A stretch of DNA of 64,000 nt from Aliikangiella coralliicola (GCF_007004725.1 NZ_ML660171.1:124001-188000); one strand, 5' to 3'; shown: positions 1 to 9,688, numbered from the stretch's first letter. A program made the numbers and translations. Notes: generated by a model from the sequence alone, not told the origin.

Positions 1-46
1 TAAAAAACTATTGAACGCAATCAGCTCATTTCAGAGGTTAAATTTC

Positions 47-454
47 ATGGCGTTAGAAACCCCCTTAAAAACCCCAAATGGCATTGAATTAAAAAAAGCC
101 TTACTCGTAATCACCATGCTTTCAGACAGTTGTACTGATAATTTCCATTATGCTGTTCAGTCTCAGATGGTTAAGGAACCCTCAGGCAATATGGTCACTA
201 AGTATGATCCCGTGAGCAAAGAAAACCGCCGGCGTCATACAAATTACCAGGTAAGTATTTTCGGTTCCGAAAAATTATTGAGAGAGGGGCAACCTCCTAT
301 TGGATTAATGATCAATGAAGAAAATCAGGAAGCCGGATTTCTGTTTGAGCCCGAGGATAATGATAAGCAGTTGATTGAACAGGCTTATGAACACTTAAAC
401 CAAATTTATCCTGATGCCAAGCAGATTAATATTTCTGACTTAGGGCTGTATTAA
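47..454 (+). CDS. Phage hypothetical protein, 135 aa
   Basis: I do not recognise this protein. The ATG at 47 is chosen over an upstream in-frame TTG at 11 because AGAGG at 33-37 is correctly spaced from it. The product is soluble and acidic toward its C-terminus, with no signal peptide or membrane segment. It lies at the start of a rightward series of genes that ends in phage virion-type proteins, so a phage role is inferred from position only. Confidence 0.6.
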   Translation: MALETPLKTPNGIELKKALLVITMLSDSCTDNFHYAVQSQMVKEPSGNMVTKYDPVSKENRRRHTNYQVSIFGSEKLLREGQPPIGLMINEENQEAGFLFEPEDNDKQLIEQAYEHLNQIYPDAKQINISDLGLY

Positions 455-510
455 GTTGGATAGATTTTCACTTTTGCTATTTTTGTTAGATTAACTGTGA
501 AGTCGGTTAA

Positions 511-927
511 ATGATTGAAATACCAGCAGCGACCGATATACGAATTCCAGAAACGCGCCAACGCGTTATGCTCGCATTATCGAAACTACATCAACGGTAT
601 AAAACGGACTGGAAACCAGAAGATGTATTCGCCGAGTGTGTGAATGGTAAAGCCGAATTATTCGAGAATAAGCAAGGTTTTATTATTCTTAAAGTAAATA
701 CCAATCGTTTTAACTTACACAAGACATTATTTATTTGGATTCTTCATTCATACCAGGCTTCTAACAATGTTTTGGCAGAAGAACGATATTTTGAGTGGCT
801 AAAAGCACTGGCAAAGGATGTTAATGCAAAGTCCATTCAATTTGAAACCTACCGAGCAGGCTATGAAAGAATATTACCGAAAGAATGGCAGACTAAAATG
901 ATTTCTTATAGTTGGAGCGTTGAATAA
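511..927 (+). CDS. Phage hypothetical protein, 138 aa
   Basis: Unrecognised soluble protein. The C-terminal part contains a Tyr-x-x-Gly-Tyr-Glu-Arg stretch followed by a short strand ending in Trp, loosely like the end of small GNAT-fold phage proteins, but no acetyl-CoA-binding motif can be shown. Its stop overlaps the start of the next gene (TAATG at 925-929), so it is translated with the virion-protein genes that follow. The Shine-Dalgarno sequence is weak. Function is not assigned. Confidence 0.6.
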   Translation: MIEIPAATDIRIPETRQRVMLALSKLHQRYKTDWKPEDVFAECVNGKAELFENKQGFIILKVNTNRFNLHKTLFIWILHSYQASNNVLAEERYFEWLKALAKDVNAKSIQFETYRAGYERILPKEWQTKMISYSWSVE

Positions 928-1511
928 TGGGCGGCGGTGGCAGTAACGAGGTTCCCGAAACCGAAGAAGAAAGAGAACTCGCACGAGTCGCAGGAGATAA
1001 GTGGAATGACTATGTTGGTCGCTATATTCCCTTTGAGAACGAATTTATTCAACGAATTGAAGTAACGAATCAAGATCGCGATAACTTAAGAGGAATTGCA
1101 ACAGCAGGGGTAAATTCTGCGTTTGGAAAAGCAAGGCAAAATGTTGTTAACCAGGAGCTACAGGCTGGCGCTAAACCTGGCTCGGGCCGATTTGATGGAG
1201 CGTTGGAACGAGTGTTAAAAAAGCAAGGTCGTTCACTGGGATATGCGAACACTGATGTAAACAATGACATGAATGAACAGCAAGTTCGCGGCTTAGAATC
1301 TGCAATTTCAATTGGCCGAGGAAAAGAAGCTGATGCGTTTCGTGGATTTGGCGAGCTTGCGGCTGACGCGCATAGTCAAGCTGTCTCAGATGCTGAATCG
1401 GCTTCGACTCGATCACTCGGTAATGCGCGCGCAGTAGGAACTCTGTTGGGCGGCGCCACTCGACTCTACAACAGCGATACCAAACCAGAGGATTCACCAG
1501 CGAATGGATAG
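927..1511 (+). CDS. Virion-associated phage protein, paralogue A (194 aa)
   Basis: Begins with a Gly-rich stretch and then a helical, highly charged sequence. The segment around residues 24-75 (W-N-D-Y-x-x-R-Y-I-P-F-E-N-E-F-I, then V-N-S-A-F) lines up with the same region of the next gene product (Y-E-D-Y-x-x-R-Y-L-P-L-E-I-E-L-M, then V-N-S-G-F). The two are therefore divergent tandem paralogues. Their position just before a coiled-coil virion protein and a giant polyvalent protein suggests internal virion or ejection proteins of a podovirus-like phage. That role is inference. The start overlaps the upstream stop by one base. Confidence 0.65.
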   Translation: MGGGGSNEVPETEEERELARVAGDKWNDYVGRYIPFENEFIQRIEVTNQDRDNLRGIATAGVNSAFGKARQNVVNQELQAGAKPGSGRFDGALERVLKKQGRSLGYANTDVNNDMNEQQVRGLESAISIGRGKEADAFRGFGELAADAHSQAVSDAESASTRSLGNARAVGTLLGGATRLYNSDTKPEDSPANG

Positions 1512-2091
1512 ATTGGAATACATGCGTTTGATGAACTATTTCAATCCGAATCAGTCACGTCATGTTTCTCGTATTAATGATGGTACGCATTTTGGTGGAG
1601 GGGCAGGAATTGGATATTACGGCGGCGGACAACTTATCGGTCCAGGTGATGCGAATAGAAGAAGCCCGTACAATCCGATCTCAAATGCCCGAACTATTAA
1701 TTATCATCCCAATTCAGATGCGGCAGACATTAATGCCGATTTAATTCGCGCCGAATACGAAGATTATCGACAACGCTATTTACCATTGGAAATCGAACTG
1801 ATGCGTTTAGCTTCAGATCCCGAAGAAAAAAGAGCGGCAATCAACAGGGCTGGTGATGAAGTAAATTCAGGATTTGAAAGTGCAGCTAAACAATCCGCAA
1901 TGACGGCTCAGCGGTATGGTATTCGTGATCCTTCTTTGCGAGTCGGCGCCGAACGCAACAGGAACCTGTCTAAATCTGCAGCGATTGCCCAAGCGAAGAA
2001 TCAAACGCGTGTTGCTCACAACGATCTACAAATGCGGATAATGGCCGGCTCTCATAATAACAGTTCTAATTCAAGATTAAGTGGAGGCTAA
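1504..2091 (+). CDS. Virion-associated phage protein, paralogue B (195 aa)
   Basis: Paralogue of the preceding protein. It has an extra N-terminal extension of about 75 residues rich in Gly, Tyr and Asn before the shared R-Y-L-P-L-E and V-N-S-G-F core. The start at 1504 overlaps the upstream gene by 8 bases. An in-frame ATG at 1522 with a nearer TGGA is a possible alternative start. The remainder is helical, with Gln/Asn-rich low-complexity at the C-terminus. A structural or ejection role is inferred from position; the function is unknown. Confidence 0.65.
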   Translation: MDRLEYMRLMNYFNPNQSRHVSRINDGTHFGGGAGIGYYGGGQLIGPGDANRRSPYNPISNARTINYHPNSDAADINADLIRAEYEDYRQRYLPLEIELMRLASDPEEKRAAINRAGDEVNSGFESAAKQSAMTAQRYGIRDPSLRVGAERNRNLSKSAAIAQAKNQTRVAHNDLQMRIMAGSHNNSSNSRLSGG

Positions 2092-2092
2092 T

Positions 2093-2350
2093 ATGGCAGG
2101 CGTTATTGGCTTAGGAAGACAAAACGCAACTGACGCAAGACAGGGCTTTTCTCGTGTTGCACAGATGCAAACACAACGCGAAAACCAAAATGATTTAAAT
2201 GAAGCTGCTGAAGATGCGGCCCAGACTTCGAATACTGCGACGGGCGCAACGGTTGGTTGGATGGCTGGCGCTCAAGCTGGATCGGTTGGTGGTCCCGCTG
2301 GAATGGCAATGGGTGCAGTCGCGGGTTTTTTACTGAGTGAATGGCTATGA
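2093..2350 (+). CDS. Small glycine-zipper phage protein (85 aa)
   Basis: The ATG at 2093 follows GGAGG at 2083-2087, whose bases lie inside the last codons of the upstream gene. The N-terminal half is polar and helical. Residues about 48-85 form a Gly/Ala-rich hydrophobic segment with GxxxG-type spacing ending in Leu-Leu-Ser-Glu-Trp, which is a glycine-zipper membrane motif. Small zipper proteins in virion modules may help form a membrane channel during genome ejection, but this is inference. The stop overlaps the next start as ATGA. Confidence 0.6.
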   Translation: MAGVIGLGRQNATDARQGFSRVAQMQTQRENQNDLNEAAEDAAQTSNTATGATVGWMAGAQAGSVGGPAGMAMGAVAGFLLSEWL

Positions 2351-3633
2351 GCACAAAAGCACAAGCGTTAATTGATGGAGCTATGAAAGGTTATGAGTTC
2401 GTTGATGGTATTCAGCGTCGTAATCAACGAGATAAAGAACGACAGGAAGATCGTGCGGAGCAAGCAAAAGATCGTGAGCAGCAGCGTCGCATGAACGATC
2501 AGAGAATGACTGAGAGTCAAACTCGTTTAGGATTGGCCAGGCAATCACATGAAATGCAGAAGAAGAATTTTGATCGCCAGGAAAAGATGCATGAGCGCAA
2601 AGATCGTGGACTAAGTGCAAAAGTTCTTTTCGACAGAATGAACAAACCAGATTATCGACCGACTAAAGCCGATAGGCGGCTGATAAAAGATCTCGATATT
2701 GAATTATCTTCTCTTGCTGATGATGCAACTAAATATAATGTTCAGCAATTGACTAATGGCGTTGCCGGTTATTTGTCCGGAAAAGATCGCGGTGCGATTA
2801 ATTCCCCAAAATTCTTGGGCGCCTTTAACAAAGTTTTCGCGACTAAAATCAATCGCGAATTCGAACCAGGTGTAACGCCGAATTACCCTGGCGGGAAAAT
2901 AACGGGCAAACAAGTTGCTGGAATCATGCCCGGTAAAAAGCCGGGAACTGTCGTTGTTGACTTATTAATTACCGGTGTAGATAAGGACGGTCAACCATTT
3001 GAATACCGTGCACCAGCGACCATCAATCGCTCAACTGACGAGAATGACAAGGTTAAACAAATCCCCGTCGAATTAATTTTAGGCGACATTCAAACCCGGC
3101 AGCATCTTGCGAATGATGATCAACAATTATACGCATTAAGAAATCAGCTCAGAGAGATGATGACGATGGGCGGCGTGGAGCCTCAGCCACGATTTAGCGA
3201 TCCAGAAAGGCTTGGTGCTGGTTTCGTACAAAAAGACCAAAATAATCGAGCTCATGGGATCAGGGGAGTAACGCGTTATGGTGGTGCAGGCTCTATCCCA
3301 AAAGACCAACAAATGATTGAATACTACGTCAAGCAACACGGTCTTAAACCTGATGACGCAATCAAGTTAGTCAATTCTAAAAACAGTCGGTCACTTGAGG
3401 AACTGGCTTCTGATATTTACCTGATGAAAATCAGGTCGGGTGGGGAGTTCGCCGGTCGCGAAGAAAAAGCAATATGGCTTGATGAGGCTAAAAATGAAGC
3501 CAAACTGCTTAAAAACTTCAAGAACGAGCATAGTGATAATTCGGGTAAAGAGAGCAAAAAAGAATCTTCAACTGATCGTAAAAAAGGCGAAAATGCCGAC
3601 GATTACATTAGCCGTGTTCTAGGTGCTGATTAA
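2347..3633 (+). CDS. Phage virion protein with N-terminal coiled coil (428 aa)
   Basis: Residues about 20-95 are a very charged Arg/Glu/Gln-rich helix predicted as coiled coil, followed by a mixed alpha/beta region and a Lys/Ser-rich tail. The start at 2347 gives an ATGA overlap with the previous stop; an ATG at 2341 is equally in frame. It sits directly before the giant polyvalent protein, an arrangement I associate with podovirus internal or ejection proteins. No enzymatic motif was seen. The virion role is inferred. Confidence 0.65.
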   Translation: MSTKAQALIDGAMKGYEFVDGIQRRNQRDKERQEDRAEQAKDREQQRRMNDQRMTESQTRLGLARQSHEMQKKNFDRQEKMHERKDRGLSAKVLFDRMNKPDYRPTKADRRLIKDLDIELSSLADDATKYNVQQLTNGVAGYLSGKDRGAINSPKFLGAFNKVFATKINREFEPGVTPNYPGGKITGKQVAGIMPGKKPGTVVVDLLITGVDKDGQPFEYRAPATINRSTDENDKVKQIPVELILGDIQTRQHLANDDQQLYALRNQLREMMTMGGVEPQPRFSDPERLGAGFVQKDQNNRAHGIRGVTRYGGAGSIPKDQQMIEYYVKQHGLKPDDAIKLVNSKNSRSLEELASDIYLMKIRSGGEFAGREEKAIWLDEAKNEAKLLKNFKNEHSDNSGKESKKESSTDRKKGENADDYISRVLGAD

Positions 3634-6600
3634 TGCAATGGAAAGAACTCGAGTCCTCAGAAAAATACAAAAATCTGAGTGAGTCAGATCGGGAAGTCGT
3701 TCGCGACCAGTATTTTCAAGATTTCATTTCACCCAACTTATCAGATGATGAAAAAGAGTCCGGTTATTCCAATTTTAGAAAGCTAACCGGCGGCGATATT
3801 CAGACAAGTGCGGAATCAACTGATTTTGGTAAACAACTCACCGGCTCAGCGATTCAAGGAGTCGGTCAAGTAGCCCGTGGATTGGCCGAAGGTGCGCGTT
3901 CTTTCTTGGGTGAACAATATATTCAACCAAATGATCTGAACTCGCTTTTAGCTGAATTTGAAAAAGAGGGAGTTGATATAGCAAAGCCAGGTTTTCTTCG
4001 TCAATCACTTGATCCACTATGGGACGGAGTTAAAAACATCGCAGTCAAAACATTTTCGGATGTGGACTATGAGAAACTTCCAAATTCTCACAAAGCCGCA
4101 GTGTTACTTAAGCCATATGTTGAGGAAGCTGAAGCCAGAGGGGAGGTAATCGATGCTGATGTTCTGAAGCGTCTTGCCATGCAGCACAACGCAAACATCA
4201 CTCAAGGTAAAGGGATTGAAAACAAAGTTGGTAATACCGTTCGTTCTTTCGCAAACGAATATATTTCGGAGCCATTAATAAATATTGGTGAAATAATAAA
4301 AGATGATACGAGCTATCGATTTAAAAAAGCGAAAGAAAATTCAATCCCTGATGGGGATATAAATGACCCTTCGACCTGGACTGCTGGTAAAGATCCTAGT
4401 TTGCTAGGGTATACGGCACAAGCTGCTGATTTGCTGGGTAATATGCTGCCTCAACTAGGAGCGGCCTATCTGACTCGGGGTCGAAGCTTAAGAGCGCAAA
4501 TGGGAATAGGTGCAGCAATCGGCTCGATGCAATCAGGAGGGGCAGCTAGTAGGGAAGTAGAAACTGTTATCGATAATCTCACAGATGAAGAATTAGCTGA
4601 GCAATCTGAATTCTTTAATCAAGTTGTCAAAATGGGAGCAAGTCCAGAGAATGCCAGAAATGATCTCAAATCTGTACTGGAGCGAGAAGTATTTTCTGAT
4701 GTTGCGGGAACAACAGCCATTACGGGGGCGTTAAGTGGTTATATATTTTCACCATTGACCAAGCTTGGAGGAAATTCACTGGGAAGTAATATCGCCACTA
4801 AAGGGGCCGCTGAAGCAATAACAGAAGGTGCTGAGGAAGTTACCGAAGGTTATACCGAAAAGAGCGCGTATAACGATGCAGGCGGATTTGAAAAAAATCC
4901 ATGGGAAGGATCGTTCGGGAATGCTGTTCTAGGCGCAATCGGCGGTGGAGTTGCCGGCTCCGTTGCGGGAGCTGGTGGACATAAAGCTCAACTAAGAGAA
5001 CAACAAAGGCTTAACCAAGAAAAATCTGAAAGTGAGCTGGATAATTCTGTTTCTGATTCATCTTCAGAAGCAATCATAAATCTTAAAGATAAGTTCTCTA
5101 AAACTTCATTGTCAATTGAGACCGAACAAGTAACCGTTCCTGAAAGCGATTTTGTTGTCGATTCGGAAGGAAATGCGATACCAAAAGATTACCAACAACC
5201 ACTTATTGAAAAAGAGGACGTTATTTTTGCTGGTCAAGAAAATAAAAAACAACGACCTGCAAAAGATGGAATGACCGATTCGTTTAGTGAAGAGTATAAA
5301 GGCGCCAATTTAAACGAAGATAAACAAGTAGCGGAACATTCAATCGGTAAAGATTTGGAGACTCTTTCAGAAAATGCAAATGAACCGCTTAATTCTGATC
5401 TTAGTCAAGAACAAAATTTAGAACAAGAGCCCGAAGTTAAATTAAACAAAAAAATTGAGGAAAAAGTTGCTGATGTTGAACTAAATCCCAGTGAAGCACA
5501 AAAAGAAGCAGGCAACTATAAAAAGGCACACGTTAATATTCAGGGTTTAAATATTTCCATTGAGAATCCTAAAGGATCTGAACGTAGTGGAATTGATCCT
5601 AATGGTAAGCAATGGAAGAGTAAAATCAATCATCATTATGGCTATATCAAGAGAACTCAAGGTGCCGATGGTGATCATGTTGATGTGTTTGTTGGTGATA
5701 AACCTGAAAGCGAAAATGTCTTTGTTATCGATCAAGTTGATGCTAATGGTAAGTTCGACGAACATAAGGTTATGCTCGGATTTGAAAACAAGCAAGAGGC
5801 TGTCAACGGTTATCTGAGCAATTACGAGAAAGGCTGGAAAGTCGGGCCAGTTACAGAATTAACTTCTTTCGAATTTAAATCCTGGTTAAAAGAAGGTGAC
5901 ACGAAAAACCCAATTGAGAATGAAGCCAGTCTATATCGCCTAGGACTACAGCTGGGTAACCCGATAACGAAAGGTGCAATTTCGAAATTTCGGGAGCGTG
6001 TTGAACATGAATTTCCAAATTCACCGATTTCTTATCATTTGACTGAAGCTGATTTGCCTAGTGGAATCCGAAACAAAATAAAAATCGATGGCAATGGCGG
6101 AAAAGTTAAAGGGATCTACTCTGATGGCAAAATCTATGTCGTGGGTGATAATCATAAAGATGTTCGCGACCTAACCAAAACGGTATTTCATGAGCTAGTT
6201 GGCCATCATGGTCTGCGGAACTTGTTGGGCGATAAACATAAAGAATTCATCAATAAAGTATGGGATTCAATGAAAGCCTCTGATCGAATCAATACCGCGA
6301 GGCGTCATGGTGTTAAGTTAAATAACAAAGAAGTGATTGCCGATGAATACATTGCTGAAATTGCCGAAAATAATACTAATCCTTCTGTACTTGATCGAAT
6401 TATCGTTTTTCTCAAGGAGTTGTTAAACCCACTTGTAGAGTTAGGAATTTCCAAACGAGACATTCGCATTGCTCTTTCAAAAGCTAAAAGTAAGCTTAAG
6501 AAAGGTGAGGTTGGCAATAATTCGCCAACAAGTGATACTCGTTATCGAACAGACGAAAACACCGTCATCACACCAGAAGTAAAAAGATATGATTCGCTAG

Positions 6601-9395
6601 TTCGTACTTTCCAGGATAAATACGTTAGTTTAAAGCGCACTCAGCAATCAATTGAGAAGCAGGGCAGAGTGATAACAGATGAGGCAAATGTCTACGAAAA
6701 AGAAACTTTGATGCATGGTAAAGTCGAGCGTGATCTCGAAATCTTCGAACGTCAACATATCAAGCCGTTAATGCAATACCTGCATAAGCACAAAATCGAG
6801 CCCGAAGAACTAGATTTATTTCTCTACGCCAAACACGCTCCGGAACGTAACAAAGCGTTGGTTGAGTTTTATCAGGAGCAAGAAGTAGAGAATGTAAGTG
6901 AATCGCTGTCTGGGATGAGCGACGCCGAAGCCAAGCAGATTATTGAAACATTTCAGAGCGAAGGTCGAATTTCTAAGCTCGAAGATGCGGCAAATAATGT
7001 CTATCGCATGCTCAATCATAAGAGAAACCTTCTCAAAGAAAATGGTTTATTATCGGATGAAGAATCTGACACCTGGAACAAAAAATATCAACATTATGTG
7101 CCATTAAAAGGATTCGCAGCTGATGAAGCAGACGCGTCAAAAGGTTTTATTAAAAAGTGGCTGGCACGTAAAAATGATAAGTTAAGACGTACCGGACAAC
7201 CTATTGTTGGCCGAGGATTTGCGATAAAAGGCAAAGAATCTCTAAAGGCGCTGGGTCGCCGTACTACCGCAGGCTCTATCCTGGCCCATACCTCAGCAGA
7301 TGTGGCCGCAGCTATTCTACGTTCTGAAAAGAATAAAGTTGCTCAGTCCTTATTAAAGCTCGTTGAAAATAATCCTGATAAACATTACTGGTCAATTCAT
7401 ACCGCGGAAAACGCCCCAGAAATTAAGTCTCAAAAGACCGGTATGCCAACCAAGATGAATGAAAAGAATATGGCTGATTCGAATGAATTCGTACCGGTCA
7501 AAAGGGATGGCAAGCAGTATTACATTAAAATCAATGATCCTGAACTAGTCGCTGCAATGAGAAACATGGGAGTTGATGAAGTTAATGCTGTGATCAGAGC
7601 CATGGGAGTAATTAATCGTTATCTTTCGACAGTCAGCACTTCATTAAGCCCTGATTTTATCGTCAGTAATTTCTTTCGTGACTTACAAACGGGTTTGTTT
7701 AATGTACTCGGGGAAACTACCAGGGAAGACGGAAAACTTAAATCAGGAAAGGTGAGTGAACTGTTAAATCTCGGCGCTCTACAAGGCGGGTACAAGAAAG
7801 CGCTACAAGCAATTTACCGGCAGGAACGCGGCAAACCCATTCGACAAAATAACGAATGGGATAAAGTTTATCGAGAGTTCCTTGATTCCGGCGCCAAGAC
7901 AGGTTTTTTTGACTCGAAAACTATTGAGCAGCAAGTCCGAGATATTAAGAGGTTAATCGAAATAGAGAAAGGAACCTTTAAAGGGAAAGCAATTAAATAT
8001 GGGAAAGAATCTCTTAAATTTGTGAATGATTTAAATGCCGCTGTTGAAAATACTACCAGGTTGGTGGCTTTCAAATACGCGCGAGATGTTGGCCTTAGTC
8101 AGCAAAAAGCCGCAGTTTTTGCCAAAGATTTAACGGTTAATTTCAATCGTCGTGGGAATTCGACTACGGTTCTAAATGCGACTTACATGTTTGCCAATGC
8201 TTCCATTCAAGGCTCGGCTAATTTTGTGCGCTCCTTAGGTCAAAACCCTATCAGTAGAGATCCATTTACTGGTAAACGAAATATCAAATTGACAGGAGCA
8301 CAGATGGCCGGAATTGCCATGGCTGGCGCTGGCTACATGCTATCCATGCTAGCGAGAGCTGTTGGTGGGCAAGCTGAGGATGGAGAGGATTGGTTTGACA
8401 AAATCCCAGACTACATCCTAGAGCGAAATATGGTGTTTTTCCTTCCATTCGAAAAGATGTTTAGCAAAGCATTTATCAAAAACAATCCTGGCTGGTTTGG
8501 TAACGCCGGAGAAAAGACCTACATTAAAATCCCATTACCTTATGGCTACAATATTTTTCACAACGTGGGTACTGGCATAGAGCAGACAATCAATGGAAGT
8601 AAGCGAAAGAGCAAAACCTGGCTTGGTAAGTTTCTGACATTTTCGGTCTTAGGCTCATTCTCACCCATCGGGACCGCTAATTCAGAAGAATTTGAGACCG
8701 GTGTGGTTAAGACAGTAACCCCAACAGTTGCTAAACCCTTTGTAGATATGGCACTTAATGAAAACTATTTCGGTTCTCCCATTTATCAAGACCGACGCTT
8801 TATTAATCCCAAAAAGCCTGACAGCTCACTAGGAAAAAATAGGACCTCAGAAGCCTGGAAGGACTTCGCCAAATCAATTAACAAGATAACCGGCGGCGAT
8901 GAATATGAGAAAGGTTATGTCGATATTGCACCAGAATCTTTCGAATACCTATTTAAGTACGCGACTGGCGGATTCGGTACATTCATCAATAATGTGGTAG
9001 ATACTAATAATTCCTTGAATGATTCTTATAAAGCTACCGATATTCGAAAATTTCCAATCGCTCGAAAATTAGTAGGCAAAACCCACCCATACCAAGACAT
9101 CAGTGATTTTTATGACAGAGTTGATGAAGTGATGTTAATTCACCAGAAATTTATCGATTTACCATGGAAGCAGCAGGCGGAATTTAGAGATAAAAACATC
9201 GCAGCTCTCAAATTAGCAAGCTTGGGCAAGGCATATAAAGCAAAACTAAAGAAATTCAGGGATAGAGTTAAAGTATTAAGCAGAAAAGATAAACTGACTG
9301 AATTCGAGAAAAAACAAATAAAACTTCTTGAGGATGAGCAAAAGAAACTAATTGATAACTTCAATAAAGAATACAGTAAAATCGATGCAAACTAA
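3633..9395 (+). CDS. Giant phage polyvalent protein (1920 aa): InPase-like, zincin-like and LPD38-like domains
   Basis: Polyvalent proteins are thought to be packaged in virions and injected with the DNA to counter host defences. Residues about 625-757 resemble the inorganic-pyrophosphatase-like domain of these proteins, including a D-G-D-H-V-D-V-F metal-site-like stretch and a conserved F-D-E-H-K-V-M-L-G-F block. Residues 853-858 are H-E-L-V-G-H, the HExxGH form of a zincin metalloprotease motif, with a following Gly-Leu-Arg. Residues about 1310-1700 match the kind of helical, partly hydrophobic segment named LPD38. The middle (about 450-620) is a Glu/Lys/Ser-rich linker, and the C-terminus (about 1850-1920) is coiled coil. 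The start overlaps the upstream stop (TAATG). Domain names come from memory of the polyvalent-protein families; catalytic activity is unproven. Confidence 0.8.
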   Translation: MQWKELESSEKYKNLSESDREVVRDQYFQDFISPNLSDDEKESGYSNFRKLTGGDIQTSAESTDFGKQLTGSAIQGVGQVARGLAEGARSFLGEQYIQPNDLNSLLAEFEKEGVDIAKPGFLRQSLDPLWDGVKNIAVKTFSDVDYEKLPNSHKAAVLLKPYVEEAEARGEVIDADVLKRLAMQHNANITQGKGIENKVGNTVRSFANEYISEPLINIGEIIKDDTSYRFKKAKENSIPDGDINDPSTWTAGKDPSLLGYTAQAADLLGNMLPQLGAAYLTRGRSLRAQMGIGAAIGSMQSGGAASREVETVIDNLTDEELAEQSEFFNQVVKMGASPENARNDLKSVLEREVFSDVAGTTAITGALSGYIFSPLTKLGGNSLGSNIATKGAAEAITEGAEEVTEGYTEKSAYNDAGGFEKNPWEGSFGNAVLGAIGGGVAGSVAGAGGHKAQLREQQRLNQEKSESELDNSVSDSSSEAIINLKDKFSKTSLSIETEQVTVPESDFVVDSEGNAIPKDYQQPLIEKEDVIFAGQENKKQRPAKDGMTDSFSEEYKGANLNEDKQVAEHSIGKDLETLSENANEPLNSDLSQEQNLEQEPEVKLNKKIEEKVADVELNPSEAQKEAGNYKKAHVNIQGLNISIENPKGSERSGIDPNGKQWKSKINHHYGYIKRTQGADGDHVDVFVGDKPESENVFVIDQVDANGKFDEHKVMLGFENKQEAVNGYLSNYEKGWKVGPVTELTSFEFKSWLKEGDTKNPIENEASLYRLGLQLGNPITKGAISKFRERVEHEFPNSPISYHLTEADLPSGIRNKIKIDGNGGKVKGIYSDGKIYVVGDNHKDVRDLTKTVFHELVGHHGLRNLLGDKHKEFINKVWDSMKASDRINTARRHGVKLNNKEVIADEYIAEIAENNTNPSVLDRIIVFLKELLNPLVELGISKRDIRIALSKAKSKLKKGEVGNNSPTSDTRYRTDENTVITPEVKRYDSLVRTFQDKYVSLKRTQQSIEKQGRVITDEANVYEKETLMHGKVERDLEIFERQHIKPLMQYLHKHKIEPEELDLFLYAKHAPERNKALVEFYQEQEVENVSESLSGMSDAEAKQIIETFQSEGRISKLEDAANNVYRMLNHKRNLLKENGLLSDEESDTWNKKYQHYVPLKGFAADEADASKGFIKKWLARKNDKLRRTGQPIVGRGFAIKGKESLKALGRRTTAGSILAHTSADVAAAILRSEKNKVAQSLLKLVENNPDKHYWSIHTAENAPEIKSQKTGMPTKMNEKNMADSNEFVPVKRDGKQYYIKINDPELVAAMRNMGVDEVNAVIRAMGVINRYLSTVSTSLSPDFIVSNFFRDLQTGLFNVLGETTREDGKLKSGKVSELLNLGALQGGYKKALQAIYRQERGKPIRQNNEWDKVYREFLDSGAKTGFFDSKTIEQQVRDIKRLIEIEKGTFKGKAIKYGKESLKFVNDLNAAVENTTRLVAFKYARDVGLSQQKAAVFAKDLTVNFNRRGNSTTVLNATYMFANASIQGSANFVRSLGQNPISRDPFTGKRNIKLTGAQMAGIAMAGAGYMLSMLARAVGGQAEDGEDWFDKIPDYILERNMVFFLPFEKMFSKAFIKNNPGWFGNAGEKTYIKIPLPYGYNIFHNVGTGIEQTINGSKRKSKTWLGKFLTFSVLGSFSPIGTANSEEFETGVVKTVTPTVAKPFVDMALNENYFGSPIYQDRRFINPKKPDSSLGKNRTSEAWKDFAKSINKITGGDEYEKGYVDIAPESFEYLFKYATGGFGTFINNVVDTNNSLNDSYKATDIRKFPIARKLVGKTHPYQDISDFYDRVDEVMLIHQKFIDLPWKQQAEFRDKNIAALKLASLGKAYKAKLKKFRDRVKVLSRKDKLTEFEKKQIKLLEDEQKKLIDNFNKEYSKIDAN

Positions 9396-9556
9396 GTCGC
9401 CATAAAAACTGTAATGACTATGACGATTATCAACCAGCTAACCATCAATACCGAAGGCTCAGTAATTAGATCCCATAGCTCCGAAAGAAAGGTCTCTTTC
9501 TTTTTGGGATAATATTTATCGACGTAATCTTGAAGTGTCTTATCGTCATGTTCCAT
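9392..9556 (-). CDS. Small single-TM protein antisense to the phage module end (54 aa)
   Basis: A minus-strand reading frame starts with ATG at 9556 and ends with TAG at 9392-9394, overlapping the giant gene's stop tail-to-tail. The first half is acidic and polar with a Lys-Lys-Lys patch; residues about 35-54 are a hydrophobic segment rich in Val, Ile and Leu that would span a membrane. No clear Shine-Dalgarno sequence is seen, so coding is uncertain. Holin-like or exclusion roles are possible but only by analogy of size and topology. Confidence 0.4.
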   Translation of the reverse strand: MEHDDKTLQDYVDKYYPKKKETFLSELWDLITEPSVLMVSWLIIVIVITVFMAT

Positions 9557-9639
9557 GAACACAATAATCGATTAAGTACCGAACAAATTCAAGTAGTAAT
9601 TATATTTGAATTACCTATTTTTTAGTCGGTGGCGAAAAT

Positions 9640-9668
9640 TTGGCAGAGTCGGCGAACCTGACTATAAT
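9640..9668 (+). promoter_or_regulatory. Sigma-70 promoter for the S1/P1 nuclease gene
   Basis: TTGGCA at 9640-9645 and TATAAT at 9663-9668 are separated by exactly 17 bases and lie 20 bases before the nuclease start. A perfect -10 with a 5/6 -35 is strong. A dedicated promoter inside phage DNA is a hallmark of a moron gene that can be expressed from the silent prophage. Confidence 0.75.
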
Positions 9669-9688
9669 AAGTACACTTCAAACTGGAA

